64,000 nt of DNA from Aaosphaeria pasadenensis (taxonomy: Eukaryota > Ascomycota > Dothideomycetes > Pleosporales). The position numbers were made by a program, and so were the translations under genes. Location: NCBI GenBank assembly GCA_022813625.1, contig JAKLMB010000001.1:496001-560000 (forward strand). Reading direction: 5' to 3'. The notes under the pieces were generated by a model. It searched no databases and was not told where the DNA came from. It worked only from the letters and a program-made list of their open reading frames with translations. This document shows, piece after piece, positions 1 to 12,816 of this stretch. Positions within the stretch are counted from its first letter, which is position 1. Each line of letters begins with the position of its first letter.

Positions 1-172
1 ACACAGAGGGTAGCTCTGAGTCGTAAATAGCGTCCAAATCGGTAGTACATGATGTTTTGCATGTGCTGAATATAGAGTGGAATGACCAGAGGGTATGTCT
101 CTTCTTTCTACCACCACTTCAAGGGCGACTCTAAAGCTCTGAAGGAATTCGCCAATGACTTGATGCCAAAGC
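1..172. other. left-edge flank, no gene seen
   Basis: This is the 3' flank of the small minus-strand gene that ends at 173. I see no convincing coding frame or RNA gene in it. The short plus-strand frame starting at 82 runs antisense to that gene and has no recognisable composition. Confidence 0.5.
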
Positions 173-494
173 TCAAGCCGTTTGATTCTCAGTATCTTGA
201 TTTTCGGTCTCTTTGGCTGCCGAAGCATCATCAGAGGAAGCTTTATTGTCCTGTGCCTTTAGCTTCTGCTCCTCCTTATCTGCCTTCGCCAACAGTTCTT
301 CGATCTTCTTCTCCAGTGAGTCGAGGTGGTTTTCTAATGCTGCCGCTGCGCTTTCACCACGGGCAATATCTTTGAACGCCTGAAATAGGTCAGCAATCTG
401 TGTGATAGTTATCTCATGCCGGTCCAAGACGTACTTGCGCAAGATCTGCCTCTGCAGTCCCCCCGCTGACCTCTTCCTTATGCTCGGCTGCCAT
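173..494 (-). CDS. small hypothetical coiled-coil protein
   Basis: I do not recognise the family. The C-terminal 75 residues are plainly protein-like: a helical stretch with heptad-like LENHLDSLEKKIEELLAKAD, then a charged Asp/Glu/Lys/Ser-rich tail ending in ENQTA. The start is uncertain. The open frame extends upstream of 397 into arginine-rich sequence that looks non-coding. A better model starts at the ATG at 494 (MAAEHKEEVSGG...), uses a GTACGT donor and a CACACAG acceptor, removes 398-434 (37 bp) and gives 94 residues in one frame. A 37-bp intron is unusually short, so this junction is inference. The gene is divergent from PAN1 across about 350 bp. Composition suggests a soluble subunit of a larger complex, but no function can be assigned. 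Confidence 0.5.
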
Positions 495-845
495 CGTAGG
501 TGCGCTGGGGTAGGACTACGTAGAAATTGAAGTATTGTTCTTGGCGGAATAGATCTATGTTGAAACCATAGGCGTTTCCACAATGTAGTACGTTCGACGA
601 CGATGGTTTGTTGCTGAGAAGGTGGAGGAAGCGGCTCGCGTACCCAGTGGCTGAGGTGAACAACTGATGACGAAGCTTAGCGCGAACCCAGGTAACTACT
701 GTGGTCTTGCCCGTGCATCAAGCTTCAACCTCTCACCACAACACCTTCGAGCTTTACCATCCCTCTATTATCCCGGATCGCTATCGATCTGCGGTTTACG
801 CGAGTCTCGCGAGTAGTCTGATTGACGCGCGACGTCTTGTTCATC
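495..845. promoter_or_regulatory. divergent intergenic region upstream of PAN1
   Basis: About 350 bp separates the small minus-strand gene from PAN1 and must hold both promoters. I see no recognisable operator or RNA gene in it. The region just before 846 carries repeated GCGAGTC/CGCGAG-like motifs (around 798-830) and an upstream in-frame non-ATG extension, which I did not use. Confidence 0.4.
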
Positions 846-3800
846 ATGTTTTCCGGGTCGAACTCCTATTTAGGGGGTGGGAATAGCGCCCGACCTGGAC
901 AGCCTCAGTATGGCCAACAGCAACAACAGCAGCAGCAGCCATTTCAGCAGTCTGGAGGCTTCCAAGGTGGATTGGGTCCCCAGCCAACGGGCTTCGGCGG
1001 AGGACCTATGCAACCGCAGTTTACGGGTTTCCCTGGACAGCAGCAGAACTTTGGGCAGCCGCAACAGCAGCAACCCCAATTCACGGGATTTCCGGGTCAA
1101 CAGGCACAATCGTTTCAACAGCAGCCCCAGCAGCCCCAGCAGCAGCAGTCTTTTCAGACTGGCGCGCCGCCTCCGCCTCCTCCGAAGCAAATGCCCCAAC
1201 CGACGGGAATGACCTCCTCCCAGATGGCCGACTCCTTTCGCGGGACATCATCGTCCAAACCCCCACCACCGCCCGCGAAGACGAACAAGATTCCGAACAT
1301 TCGACTTTCTTTCATAACTGCTCAAGATCAAGCCAAGTTTGAGCAGTTGTTCAAATCTGCTGCGGGAGATGCTCAGGCACTATCTGGAGACCAAGCACGA
1401 GACCTGCTCATGCGGTCCAGGCTATCCGGAGATGCCCTCTCTCATATCTGGTTGGTGAAAGTGTGTGGATATAATTGTGCTTTTTAACTGACTTTCAAAA
1501 GGACTCTATCGGATACGACCAAGTCAGGCCAATTGTTGTTCCCTGAATTTGCGCTTGCCATGTATCTTTGCAATCTTAAGCTGACTGGAAAGGACATACC
1601 GAACAACTTACCCGACCGCGTGAAGAACGAGGTTTCTAGTATGGTAGATATCATATCGTTCGGCGTGGCAGAAGATGAGTCGTCCCGGCCGGCCCCTGGG
1701 GGTGGTCAGAGTTCTGGTCAAATACCCACAATCCAGCAACCACAGCCCCAGGCTTCAAACAGTCAATTGCTATCATCGTTGGTTTCTCAACCGACCGGAT
1801 TCAATCAGTCCCAATTAGGACCTCAGCCGACTGGATTCCAGCAGCAGCCGACAGGCTTTGGCCAGGCACAGAACACCGGCTACACTGGGCCCCGTCCGCC
1901 TATGCCACCCATGCCTACCGGCTTCGCTCCCGGCCTTTCTCCGAATCAGACTGGCCTGGCTCCTTTGAACGCGCAACCTACCGGCGTCCCTGGACAGTGG
2001 GGTTTAGTCAATAACCCAGCTACAGGACTTCCAAACATTGAGGCTCTGACTCAGCGAATGATGCCCCAGACAGGGCGTGAGGGCGGCAACTACACCACTG
2101 CCGGGCTCAGCGGCAATGCCAAGATTCCTTGGGCAATCACGAAAGGTGAGAAGAAGCTGTATGACGATACCTTCAAAGCCTGGGACGGATTCGGCAAAGG
2201 GTTCATTAGCGGCGAGCAAGCCATTGAGATCTTTGGCCAAAGCGGTTTGCCTAAACCTGATCTGGAAGCTGTTTGGACTCTGGCAGATTCTACGGATAGG
2301 GGACGACTTAACCTTGACGAATTTGCCGTGGCGATGCATCTCATTTACAGAAAATTGAACGGATATCCTGTTCCAAATCGACTACCTCCGGAGCTGATTC
2401 CCCCGTCTACCCGCAATCTCAACGAGTCCATCGGTACTATGAAGTCACTCCTGTCAAGAGATGCAGAAGAGAGAAAGAGTTCCGGTGCTTTCCTACAGCC
2501 CCAGCGAACCGGTGTCAGCTATCTCAAATCGCATTCATTCCGTGCGGGTAGCCCAGCTGCTGGGGGACGCAAAGATGCAACTGTGTTCCGAAACAATGAC
2601 GACAGCATCGGCTACAAATCAAGCGCAAGGCGCCGACTTGGGGCAGGCGGGCGCTCGCCTTCTCCTGCGACGCCATCGTCCCCAGGCTCGGAGCGGTCCC
2701 AGGATGACTTGACTGTCGATCAGCTCAAGAAATTGGTGCGAGAGAAACAGATTCTCTTGGATGCCATGGACATCCGTGACGAGAATGCAGCCGATGAAGA
2801 TGATGCACTTGATCGACGTGATCGAAGGGAAGCCGAGGATCTCTATCGACGCATTCGTAGGATCCAGGAAGATATCGATGCGCACCCCCAGGCCTCTCTC
2901 AGGTCGAGCGACTCCGATGCTGAACGCCGGGCACTCAAGCGACAGTTGCAGAAATTGACTGATCGTCTACCGGAATTGGCCTCAAGTGTCCGCCGGGCAG
3001 AGCGCGAGATCGCGGACGCGCAGTTGGAGCTATTCAGGCTGAAGGACGCAAAAGCTCACCCAGGCTCTGCTTCCACCATCGTGGGCACAGGTCCAGGTGG
3101 TGCCGTTACTGAAGCAGACCGGTTGAAGGCCCGCGCGAAGGCCATGATGCAAGCGCGCTCTGCTGCTCTCACTGGAAAGCCCGTACCTGCGAGCGATGAC
3201 ACTGGTGCGGCTGCTGAGCGCCTGGAGAAGGAAACTTCTCGCATTCGATCCGAGAGAGAGAGCAATGAACATATGATTCGTGACGTAGAGGACAGCGTGC
3301 GCGAATATACTAGTGGACTGGAGGCAAGCCTTAAAGAAGGGGGACATGATAGCACCAGCGAACATGAACGCCGCCGATGGGAAGACGGCCTCGGCGTGGA
3401 AGACGAAGTCAAGGACTTCATCTTTGATCTTCAACGTAGCAGCCGAGCATCTCGAATTCGCAAAGAAGATTCTTCGCGTGATACGTACAGGTCCACCTCC
3501 CGTTCTGGAGAGAATGAGACGCGATCTACCTCAGCACGGTACGAAAGTTCTGCCAGAAGCCCGGAGCCTACGTCGCGTCCGTCGCCCAGCCCGGCTTCTG
3601 GGGGCTCATACTCTTCATACAAGACACCCGAGGATCGCGCAGCTTTTATCAAGCAGCAAGCAGAACAGCGCATGGCGGAGCGCCTTGCTGCCCTTGGTCT
3701 CCGTGCACCAACGAAGGCAGGAGAGTCGCCTCAGGAGCGCCAGGAGCGTGAGAAGAAGGAAAGAGAGGACAAGCTCAAGCATGCCGAAGAAGAAGACGCT

Positions 3801-5177
3801 CGCCGAGAACAAGAGAGACAGAGAAGGCTCAACGATGAGAGCATTGCCCCGCCCAGTGCACCCAAGTCCAGTGGCAAGAAGCCTCCTCCTCCGCCAGTAT
3901 CGCGAAAGAACAAGTCCGAAGTCGCTCAGCATGATGCTAGGCAAGCGGATGCCGAAGCAAAGCGTGCAGAGAACGAGATCGCCGAGAAGGCGCTTCGCGA
4001 ACAGCAGCAAGCACAGGAAGCAGAGAGGAAACGCCTCGAGTACGTGAAAGTCACATTGTTTGCTAGAATCTTCGCTAATGAGAATGTCAGGGATGAGGAG
4101 CGTCAACAGGAAGCTGAGCTCGCCGAAGAGCGGGAAGCTGCTCAAGCCCGACTACGAGCTTTGGAAGAACAGTTCCAACAAGGCAAGATTAAGAAAGAAG
4201 AGGAGAAGCGTCGCAAGAAAGCCGCCCAGCGTGAAGCCAAGGACAAAGAGTCACGACTTGCTGCTCAGCGCGCAGAGATCGAAGCTGCACGAGAGCGAGA
4301 GCGTCAGTTGCAGCTGCAATTGGAGAGTCTTGATGATGACGATTCCTCGGACGACGAAGGTCCAGAGAGCATCACTCCGCATGATGCCACTCCCACTGCA
4401 AGCCAGGAAATACCTCGTGAGCCAACAGTAACAGCACCAGCAGCACCATCCATTCCCTCTGCTCCGCCTCTACCGCGCCAGAATAGCACGCCGCCATCAT
4501 CTATTGCCAGCCCTCCAACATCATCTCTAACCAGCCCTCATGCAGGTTTGGGAGACACCGAGACGAAGAATCCCTTCCTCAAGAAGATGGCCATGTCCAA
4601 TCAAGAGCATAACCCAGTGTCCACGCCACCAGCTGCCCCAAGCAGCAGCAGCGAGGTTTCGACCAATCCATTCCATCGCTTGACACAAGAGAATGCCAAC
4701 AAGACCACACTCCCAGAGCCTGCCGCACCTCCTGCCCGAACCCGAGGCCGCCCAGACGATGATGACTGGTCTGTCGTTGATTCTGACGACGACTCGTCTG
4801 ATGACGATGATGCTCCTCAGGGTGGTGCCAAGCAGCTTGCATCCATCTTGTTTGGCACTATGGCTCCTCCACGCCCATTGTCCGCAATGGATAATAAGAG
4901 CTCTCGCGCAGACAGTCCAGCGGTATCTTCCCCTGCTGCCGGCATACCACCTCCTCCTCCCATGCCATCTGGAGGTGCTCCCCCTCCCCCTCCTGGACCA
5001 CCCCCACCCCCTGCTGGCGGACCTCCACCTCCACCACCAATGCCAACTTCATCTGCCAGGCCTGCTGGTGCTCCTGATCGTGGTGCTCTACTAGGCCAGA
5101 TTCAAATGGGTAAGGGCTTGAGGAAAGTTGAAACAAAGGACAGAAGTCAAGCATCAACTGCAGGTAGAGTTTTGTAG
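846..5177 (+). CDS. PAN1: Pan1, EH-domain actin/endocytosis scaffold
   Basis: Pan1 is the fungal scaffold of the Pan1-Sla1-End3 complex. It activates Arp2/3 at cortical actin patches during endocytosis. The model has three exons, 846-1450, 1502-4039 and 4091-5177 (1409 residues). The start is the ATG opening MFSGSNSYLGGG, a typical Pan1 N-terminus; the frame extends a few codons upstream without support. Order: Gln-rich N-terminus with QPTGF/QFTGF repeats, EH domain 1 (about 150-250, split by the first intron inside HIW|TLSDTT), Pro/Gln linker, EH domain 2 (about 405-500), long charged coiled coil (about 600-1060), acidic and proline-rich tail with PPPPP runs, and a C-terminal WH2-like segment (QIQMGKGLRKV). 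LxxQxTG sites match the Ark1/Prk1 kinase consensus. The second intron is a multiple of three and has no stop. AATAAA lies at 5226. Confidence 0.93.
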
Positions 5178-5404
5178 ATTACTAGTTGTTGTGAGCGTGG
5201 TCATTTTGTAATATAGCCGATTGTTAATAAATTGATAAGTTGCATTGTATCTTTGTTCCGCGACGCCAGTGCCTTCAGGGGTGTTTTACTATTGTCGTTT
5301 AGCGCGATGCCAAGCACTCATCGTCATTCGTCATACATCGCGCGTGAACTCCGCAACAACGAACAAACATAAACCTTTTTCTTGAGATATACGATGCGGT
5401 GACA

Positions 5405-8159
5405 ATGAGTAACAACTCCAAGTGCAATCCAGACACTGACCAGGATCTCTGGGGGAAAGATCATCCTCGCGATGCATGGATCCAAATCTGCTTCTCTCTG
5501 AGTCTTGGTCTGATTGCTTTCTTTACCTTCTGTGTATGTGCCCTTTGTCGTACAGGTTTTCTGTCAACGCTAATCGAGCCTGTAGTTCCTCCGACCCCGA
5601 TGGAAAGGTTTATACGCTGCGCGAAAGAAGCAGATAGGCCGCGAAACCGCTCTTCCTGACCTTCCGGATAGTACATTTGGGTGGATACTGCCATTATGGA
5701 GGATTACGGATGAGCAGGTTTTGGCTTCTGCTGGCCTTGACGCCTACGTGGTAAGCGCAACCTTGTTATTCGTGAGAAGGGCCTGGTTCTGATTGATTTA
5801 GTATCTTGCCTTCTTCAAAATGGCTATCAAGTTCTTCCTCATCTCGCTCTTCTTCGGTCTCGTCGTAATCAAACCTGTCCACGATACACACAAAAAGCCT
5901 CCGCGAAAAGATCTCCTCCCTAATACGCCCGAACCCGTAGCTTTGACTACGCATCTGGAAGTTCGGTCAAGCTGGGAAATTCTAAGTCAGGATTTCTATG
6001 GATACTCTAACGATTACCTGTGGATGTACCTTGTCTTTGCATACTTATTCACGGGCATAATTCTCTATCTCATTGTTTCGGAGACAAGGAGGATCATTGA
6101 AGTCAGGCAGGAGTATTTGGGTAGCCAAACAACGATCACGGATCGCACCATAAGACTGTCGGGTGTTCCCCTTGATCTGCGGTCCGAAGAGAAGATCAAG
6201 GACTTCATCGAGAATTTGGAAATTGGCAAAGTAACGAGCGTGACGCTCTGCAAGAATTGGAAAGAGCTTGATGACCGCGTTTTTCAGAGGAATGCGACGC
6301 TGAGGCAGCTGGAAGAAGCTTGGACAGTATATTTAGGTAAAAGAAGGGTTGAACGGAGCCTTGAGACACTTCCAGTAGTTCAACCTCTGCCACCAGGCCC
6401 GGAGGTCGGCGTTGACAACGATGACGATAACGAAAGTAGTCAGCTTCTGAATGACACCGAGCGAGACCCTGATTATATCCCGCCATACTCTCGACAGCGA
6501 CCAATGGCCAAGATCTGGTATGGGCGCTTCAAATTGCGATATAGAAGCGTAGATGCTATCAATTACTACGAGGAAAAGCTTCGCAGACTTGATGACGATA
6601 TCAAGATCCTTCGTAAGAAGGACTTTGAGCCAACCCCACTAGCTTTCGTCACAATGGACAGCGTTGCCAGCGCTCAGATGGCTATCCAGGCCGTTTTGGA
6701 CCCTTCCCCGCTTCAACTTCTGGCCTCCACCAGCCCATCTCCTTTAGATGTTGTTTGGCCAAACACGTATTTACCCCGGTCTAAACGTATGCTTAGAGCT
6801 TGGTCTATTACTGTCTTCATCGGTATCTTGAGCGTTTTTTGGACAGTTTTGCTTGTCCCTATTGCTGGTGCTCTCAATGTCTGTCTTATTCTGGAAGTAT
6901 TCCCACGACTCGGACAAATTCTACTTGACCACCCGGTCTTGAAAACTTTGGTGAATACTCAAGTTCCTACCTTGGCTCTTACTCTCTTGAACGTTCTCGT
7001 ACCCTTCTTATATGACTGTAAGTTTTCATCTGTGACGTATTAGCTTTTACTTACAATTATAGGGCTCGCGAATCAACAAGGCATGATTTCACAGGGCGAC
7101 GTTGAGCTCTCTGTCATCTCAAAGAACTTCTTCTTTACATTCTTCAATTTCTTCGTGCTTTTCACAATGTTGGGGACGGCGTCAAACGTCTTCACTCTGT
7201 TCGAGCAGTTTGGAGAGAAGTTTTCCAGTGCAACAGAATTTGCAAAAGCTCTTGCAACTTCTCTATCCAAATTGATCGGCTTCTACACCAATTACGTTAT
7301 TCTCCAGGGTTTTGGTCTTTTTCCTCTGCGTCTGATGGAGATTGGTGCGCTCTCATTGTACCCTATCAATTTGATTGGAGCAAAGACTCCTCGAGGTATG
7401 TGGAACCAGTCTTCATGCGGCCTGCAGTTCTCACTCATTCTTTTTTTTAGATTATGCCGAATTGGTGCAGCCTCCGGTTTTCAGCTATGGATTCTTCCTT
7501 CCACAGACCATTCTCATCTTCATCATCTGTCTTGTATACAGCGTACTTGAGGACTCGTGGAAAATCCTCTTGACCGGCCTAGCTTATTTCTTCATCGGCC
7601 ACTTCGTCCATAAGTATCAACTTCTGTATGCGATGGAGCACCGACAACATTCTACAGGCAAGGGATGGATGATGATGTGCGATCGTGTTATTGTTGGAGT
7701 AGTGATGTTCCAGATCACTATGGCAAGCCAACTCGGATTCCTCAACGCATGGAGGCGAGCTGGTATGGTCGCTCCTCTAATTCTTGGAACCATTTGGTTT
7801 GCGTATGTCTACAGTCGTACCTACAGACCGTTGATGAAGTTCATCGCGTTGCGAAGCCTTCGAAGCGTTGAGCGCTCCGATCTAGGGCGGGCCGTGCAAG
7901 AAGAACGCTTCACGCTTGGCCGAGGTCGCATTTCCGGAATCGGCCGACAAACCCTCGACGAAGCTCGAGAAAGTGGATTGCGTTTTGAGAGCCCGTGTCT
8001 GACGATGCCGTAAGTGGAATTCGATACTGTTCCAGGATCATTGAAAGATACTAATTCAACTTTATCTGCAGGCTTGATGACTTGTGGATTGTCGACAAAC
8101 GTGCACGATCTGAGAATGGATCTGTGACACATAGCTCCAACGGTGACGGTGACGCATAG
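5405..8159 (+). CDS. CSC1/OSCA-type (DUF221) membrane channel
   Basis: This is a member of the CSC1/TMEM63/OSCA family, hyperosmolality- or stretch-gated cation channels. I rebuilt six exons: 5405-5533, 5586-5750, 5802-7017, 7063-7395, 7451-8009 and 8072-8159, giving 829 residues. The N-terminal RSN1-type transmembrane region holds FLRPRWKGLYAARK and LAFFKMAIKFF. A cytosolic loop follows (about 200-420), with KVTSVTLCKNW and the late YEEKLRRLDDDIKILRK helix. The C-terminal 7-TM domain begins near RMLRAWSITVFIGILSVFW and includes DWLANQQGMISQGDVELS. All five introns are 45-62 bp. The start ATG follows an in-frame GTG six bases upstream. The protein is likely in the plasma membrane or an endomembrane; sequence does not say which. 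The short tail is Asp/Asn-rich. Confidence 0.9.
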
Positions 8160-8417
8160 CCTTCCCTGATGTACAATCGTAGGTAAATATGTATATGTTG
8201 GTGGCATATTCGTTGTTTCAAGTTGTACATAGCGGCAATCGCTGCCTCATACTTTCTGCGTTCTACTTTCCTATTCTGAATTGCTTTATACCCATACCCA
8301 TTTGACTCTTTCCTGGTAGCGTCCAGCCACCTACCAATACCTTCCTGATCTTGTATATATGTCAGCACTGCTAAGTTACCGTAATGTTACTTCACCATCC
8401 ATAGTTACCGACATTCC

Positions 8418-11400
8418 ATGCAAGATCGCTCTTCTTACTCACCAGTCATTCATTCAAGTCACCTTCCAGGTTAGCTTTTGAAGCTCTCGATCACTAATCC
8501 TATTGCTCTATTCTTATGCAAACATCTTACTCGGGTTGCACCATATTCAAACACTTCGAACCCAGGCGTCGGCGCTTCCACCACAGGAGGTGCTGTACTA
8601 GGCGGTGCGACAACGACTTCACAGATCTATATCTCTCGAGGTGTAGCCAGCACCAAATCCACGCCTAATCTTCCTATTTGCGATTATCCTATAGTGCCAC
8701 CAGCACCATTTCTACGCCCTTGTGCTCCGCCTAGACGGCACTCAGAACTGTCATTTCCGATCTCTCCTACAATGCCATTACTATCGGAAGAGAGTGCACC
8801 AAGCAATGCATCCACTTCCCAAATACCCAGACGACTGGATGATCCTATTCCTATGCCTACAAGGTCTGGGGATTTTACAGTATCCACAAAGTCTCCCAGA
8901 CGGTCCGACGGATTGCGCCACGCACTTTTACGACACCCACGCCTAGATATTACAAGTCGCGATCAATCGCCCCCTAAAGAAAAACCTAACCGACGAAGAA
9001 CCACCTCCTCATCGACCACGTATTCCAAAAGAAGAGTGGCTTTTAACAAGGTTATCAACTCGATTTTCCCTAATAATCCACCATCAACTCCAGATCTCGG
9101 CCGGCAAGACTCTCTCGAGAAGTGTACACACCCTGCAAAATCGTCACCCAGTGACTCTTTACGCAGCTTGGATGTGGTTTCTCCAGGCACCTTTTTGTTC
9201 AGTGGTCCGAGCCTGAAATCAGCTTGCTCCGATTCCGTCAGGTCGAACCGTTCGCGTCTTCCAAGCTGGGCAGAGAGCAGCGTTGGCACAAATTCGCCCG
9301 GTCGCAGACAATCGTCAATGTCGGGTCCTAACGGACGTTCAAACGCCATGAGTGATTCTATCATGGAGCCTCTTGTTGAGCACGGAGTGACCAGGACCAT
9401 GTCCGATGTTCTGCTCACGGACGACGTGCACAATTGCGAGACTATGCCTTTCACATCTGAGTCTGATATACAGTATAGCCTCCAGCAAGCTAGTTGTCCG
9501 AGAAAAAATGAAACGGATAGTGCTGCCTCAATCCCTGCAGAAGTTCTGCTTCCACACCTAGATTCCTCCTTGAAAGTCGTAATACACGCTAAGTCTCCCT
9601 CGCAGCTCTCTATTTCACACAAGCTACCAATCGAGATCCTACACATAATATACAAGTTGCTTCACCCTAGAGATTTCAACGCTGCCCGACACACTTGCTC
9701 AACCTGGATGAGGGCTAGCCTTGACGTCACACTTTTGTCGATAATGCTGAAGCGTAATGGATATCGGAGTGCAAGTGTCGTCGATCAATGTCAAAGGATA
9801 GCTCAACTTCAAGGTCTCACTAGTCTGACTGGTGTAGATTCTGAATGGACACTGAGCAGGTATTTGTCAAGAGAATGTGCGCTTTCTGCGGGCTGGACTG
9901 GTAATGGGCTTAGTATTGCATCCCCCTCGAAAGCTTTTGCGAATATATTCGAGACCGACTTTTCTGATCTAGCAAATGGATGGTCCGGTTCGAGTTCACG
10001 CAAGACTTCTGCACTTTTGTTCACTACGAGCACTTGCGGGCGTTTCCTGTTGATCGCGCGGGAAACCTTGCTATATGTCTACGATATTTGCAGTGGGGTG
10101 GGACTGCAACCTCTTACTTGCGTAATATGCCCGAGAAGAGTCATCTCAACAAGTATGAATGCGACTAGTGGCAGATATGCCGTAGCCGCTCTTCTCGAAG
10201 GCAGATTGGGTATGGTATGTGAGCTCACAGACAAAAATGAATTCCACACGGATGTTATGCCACAAAATCGAGAAGAAGCCAACCCGGTTACTTTCAATTC
10301 AATTGCTGTCCAAGCGAATCGAGACGCAATCGTTGTACAGGACACGGTTGACGAGCATGCCCGAAGTCAAGATTGGGTCAATCACACCTGGAACCTTGTC
10401 CTCCGTGGCGTACCTACCACGAAATCTAGGACTGAATCCCAGACGAAACGCGCAAGCAAAGGTCTCATACCAATTGAGACCGGTGCTTCGACCTTCTACC
10501 GACGATTGTGTTCGCAAGATGATCCTCCTCGTAGTGTAGCTATTTGTCCCCAGCGGCGGTGTGTTGCCTTCGGTTGTTCATCAGGCATAGAATTACACTG
10601 GGTAGATGCTGCGACGGGGCAGAGCCTTACTCGTTGGTTCCCTCTGACTGCTCCTTCAGACTACCTATATTTTCTTGCCCCTCGCTACGATCTCGAGTCA
10701 GCGAAGAAACTACGATTGATCTCTAGCGCTGCTCATCCTCTAGAGCGACCTGCGATAAGTCGCAAATTTCGCTCCCCTTGTTCAACATTAATACCTCTGC
10801 AAGATGCACTGGAATTTGAGCGGTACAATCGCCACGACAATCTCGGATATGATCACTATCATGCAGTGCCCCTAAGCGACGGGTATCATATTCTCTTCAT
10901 TGATCCTACCAGCGCTGAATTATTCATTGGCTGTAATGCACCCATTGGTAGCCCGATGAAGTTGATCCGCAAGATTAGGCTTGCAGCACCATATAAGAAC
11001 ATGATCCCTCATGTTTACACAGCTGCATCTGACTTGACATGGGGTGCACGCATCGTCGCTGTATTCGGGAGTAGTGTTGTATTCTACACTGTTCCGCCAG
11101 ATGTTCTTATGTATTCGCAAGCGGAGCAAACTACAAATTTTAGATCAACTGCGTATCACGAGCCACACTCTATCAGAGACCGTATTGGAGTACAGGGCCA
11201 TGATGACTGGTTGAACTGGTGGACAGGTTCGAGCTCAGGATCTGGGCAAGCCCAAGTATCAGATTGGCCCCTCACGATCCAGGGATCGACCATTGGCACA
11301 TTGCGAGGTATATGCGATATAGCACTTTTTACCTACCCTGAACTCACTGTTTGGGCTTTCTCACTTGATTCAAAGGCCAAAACTTGGCGAGTACAGAATC

Positions 11401-11753
11401 CGATGAGAGCAAAATGCCAGCTACGCAATTTAGTGTCCGAGGACGGATTAGTACACAGTTTCGACAAAAAATTCGAACCTTCCAGTACCCATGAGATATA
11501 TTCAGAAGCGCAATTGGATACATATGTAGATCCCGAAGATCTCGCTTTTGAGGGTTCGGCTGGATCCGATACCAGGACAACTGCATTTGAAGTCAAGCAT
11601 TTTCCAAAGGCCTTGAACATAGAACTAGACAAAGACATAACGTCTTTGACAGCCACGGACTCTGCATTGGATGGATGGTACGATGTGGATGGGAACGTCG
11701 CCATACTAGACAATCAAAGGCGCCGCGCCTCTTCCCGACGCTCGGTTTGGTGA
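8418..11753 (+). CDS. large F-box protein
   Basis: A canonical F-box (LPIEILHIIYKLLHPRDFNAAR, then CSTWMRA) sits at about residues 365-410, so the protein is probably a substrate adaptor of an SCF ubiquitin ligase. The first third is Ser/Pro-rich and disordered. The last 600 residues contain short beta-rich repeats such as SVAICPQRRCVAFGCSSGIE, resembling a degenerate WD40-type propeller; that is inference. The main exon (8566-11753) has no in-frame ATG until about 8770. I therefore place the start at 8418 (MQDRSSYSPV), joined by an intron 8470-8565 with a CTAAT branch and CCCAG acceptor. The join keeps frame and gives 1079 residues. The first exon is less certain than the rest. The substrate is unknown. 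Confidence 0.78.
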
Positions 11754-12096
11754 CATGATTCCAACAGTCAGCCGTTGTTGTTGGTTTTGTACCTCTCTTG
11801 AATCAATACTGCTAATTTTACTCCGTAAATACCTATGTAATTCTCTATCTTCTTTACATATCAGTGACAGACCAATCTTTGTGAGTGAATTGACGCGAAC
11901 GCGCTGTCACATGATATGCTATTAGTGCCAAGAACGCATTGACCTAGAAGCATGGGAACTTTGTGTCTCAAAGGTGTACCTTGTCGATTAAAGAACACAG
12001 TACAGAATCACATTGACAATTGCGTCAGCCACTTTCAGGTTTTTGACTGTCTCTACTGCTTAGTAGCGACGTCAGTCCTGCATCAACGTGTGCAAA
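11754..12096. other. intergenic, no gene seen
   Basis: This 343-bp spacer contains the 3' end of the F-box transcript and the promoter and leader of the THOC5-like gene. I see no RNA gene or repeat in it. Confidence 0.5.
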
Positions 12097-12816
12097 ATGT
12101 CCGACATGAACGTCAGCGACCACATCAAGACGCAGCACAATCGCATGCTTCATGAAGCCAACCAAGAGCTTGCGCGACAAGTGAACGAGCTTGTCGAATA
12201 CCAGATCCAGAATCCCGAGCTCAAGAGCTCTACGAACAACGCGGATGTCGAGAAAGAGAAGGCCGTGAAGAGGGAGATTGAGAACCGGAAGAAGGCGATC
12301 CGCGCGCAGTTGGCCGTGATCAAGACCTTATACAGACAAAGCGTGATCAGAGTCAGGGAAGAGAAGGCACAAACATCGGACAGTAGGAATGTCAACGATA
12401 CCCTCATCCTTCAGTTACACAATCTGAAGTATGAGGAGCAGAGTCTTTCTTCCGAGATATCAGCTGCGCAGAACTACGAGTGAGTCCTTGTTCCATACGC
12501 GTATCTAGGTTGGTTTTCTAACTATACTTGCAGTCACAAGTACATGAAACTCCCACTTATTTCGGTGGAAGAATTTCTCGAACTTTTCCCCGATCACCAA
12601 GAGTCCTCCGAGCATGATATCATGACAGCGCGCATCGAGCATGAATATCAAGTCCGTATGAAGTTGGAGGAGCGGAGGCAGGAGAAGCTCAAGCAGAAAC
12701 AAATGCTCATTGCGGAGGTCAAGAAGCGCAAGGACGATCTCACGAAGCTCGATGGCATGTTGGAGAGATTCATTGAGGCCGCCGCTCCCATCCAGAAGGT
12801 CCTCGCCACGGAGTAG
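12097..12816 (+). CDS. THO complex subunit 5 (THOC5/Fmip)-like protein
   Basis: The protein (221 residues, two exons 12097-12479 and 12534-12816) matches the THOC5/Fms-interacting-protein family, which helps couple transcription to mRNA export in the nucleus. Family signatures are the long coiled coil with LHNLKYEEQSLSSEISAAQ, then HKYMKLPLISVEEFLELFP and the HDIMTARIEHEYQVRMKLEE helix. The intron is 54 bp, with branch CTAAC and acceptor TTGCAG, and it falls between QNYD and HKYMKL, a conserved boundary. The start is the first of two close ATGs in frame (MSDMNVSDH). The protein is shorter than animal THOC5 and lacks the C-terminal half, as is usual in fungi. Confidence 0.85.

Noticed and set aside
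3313..4047. 244-codon plus-strand frame inside PAN1
   Set aside because: It is an out-of-frame shadow of the charged coiled coil. The composition is Arg/Ser noise and the Pan1 frame is unambiguous.
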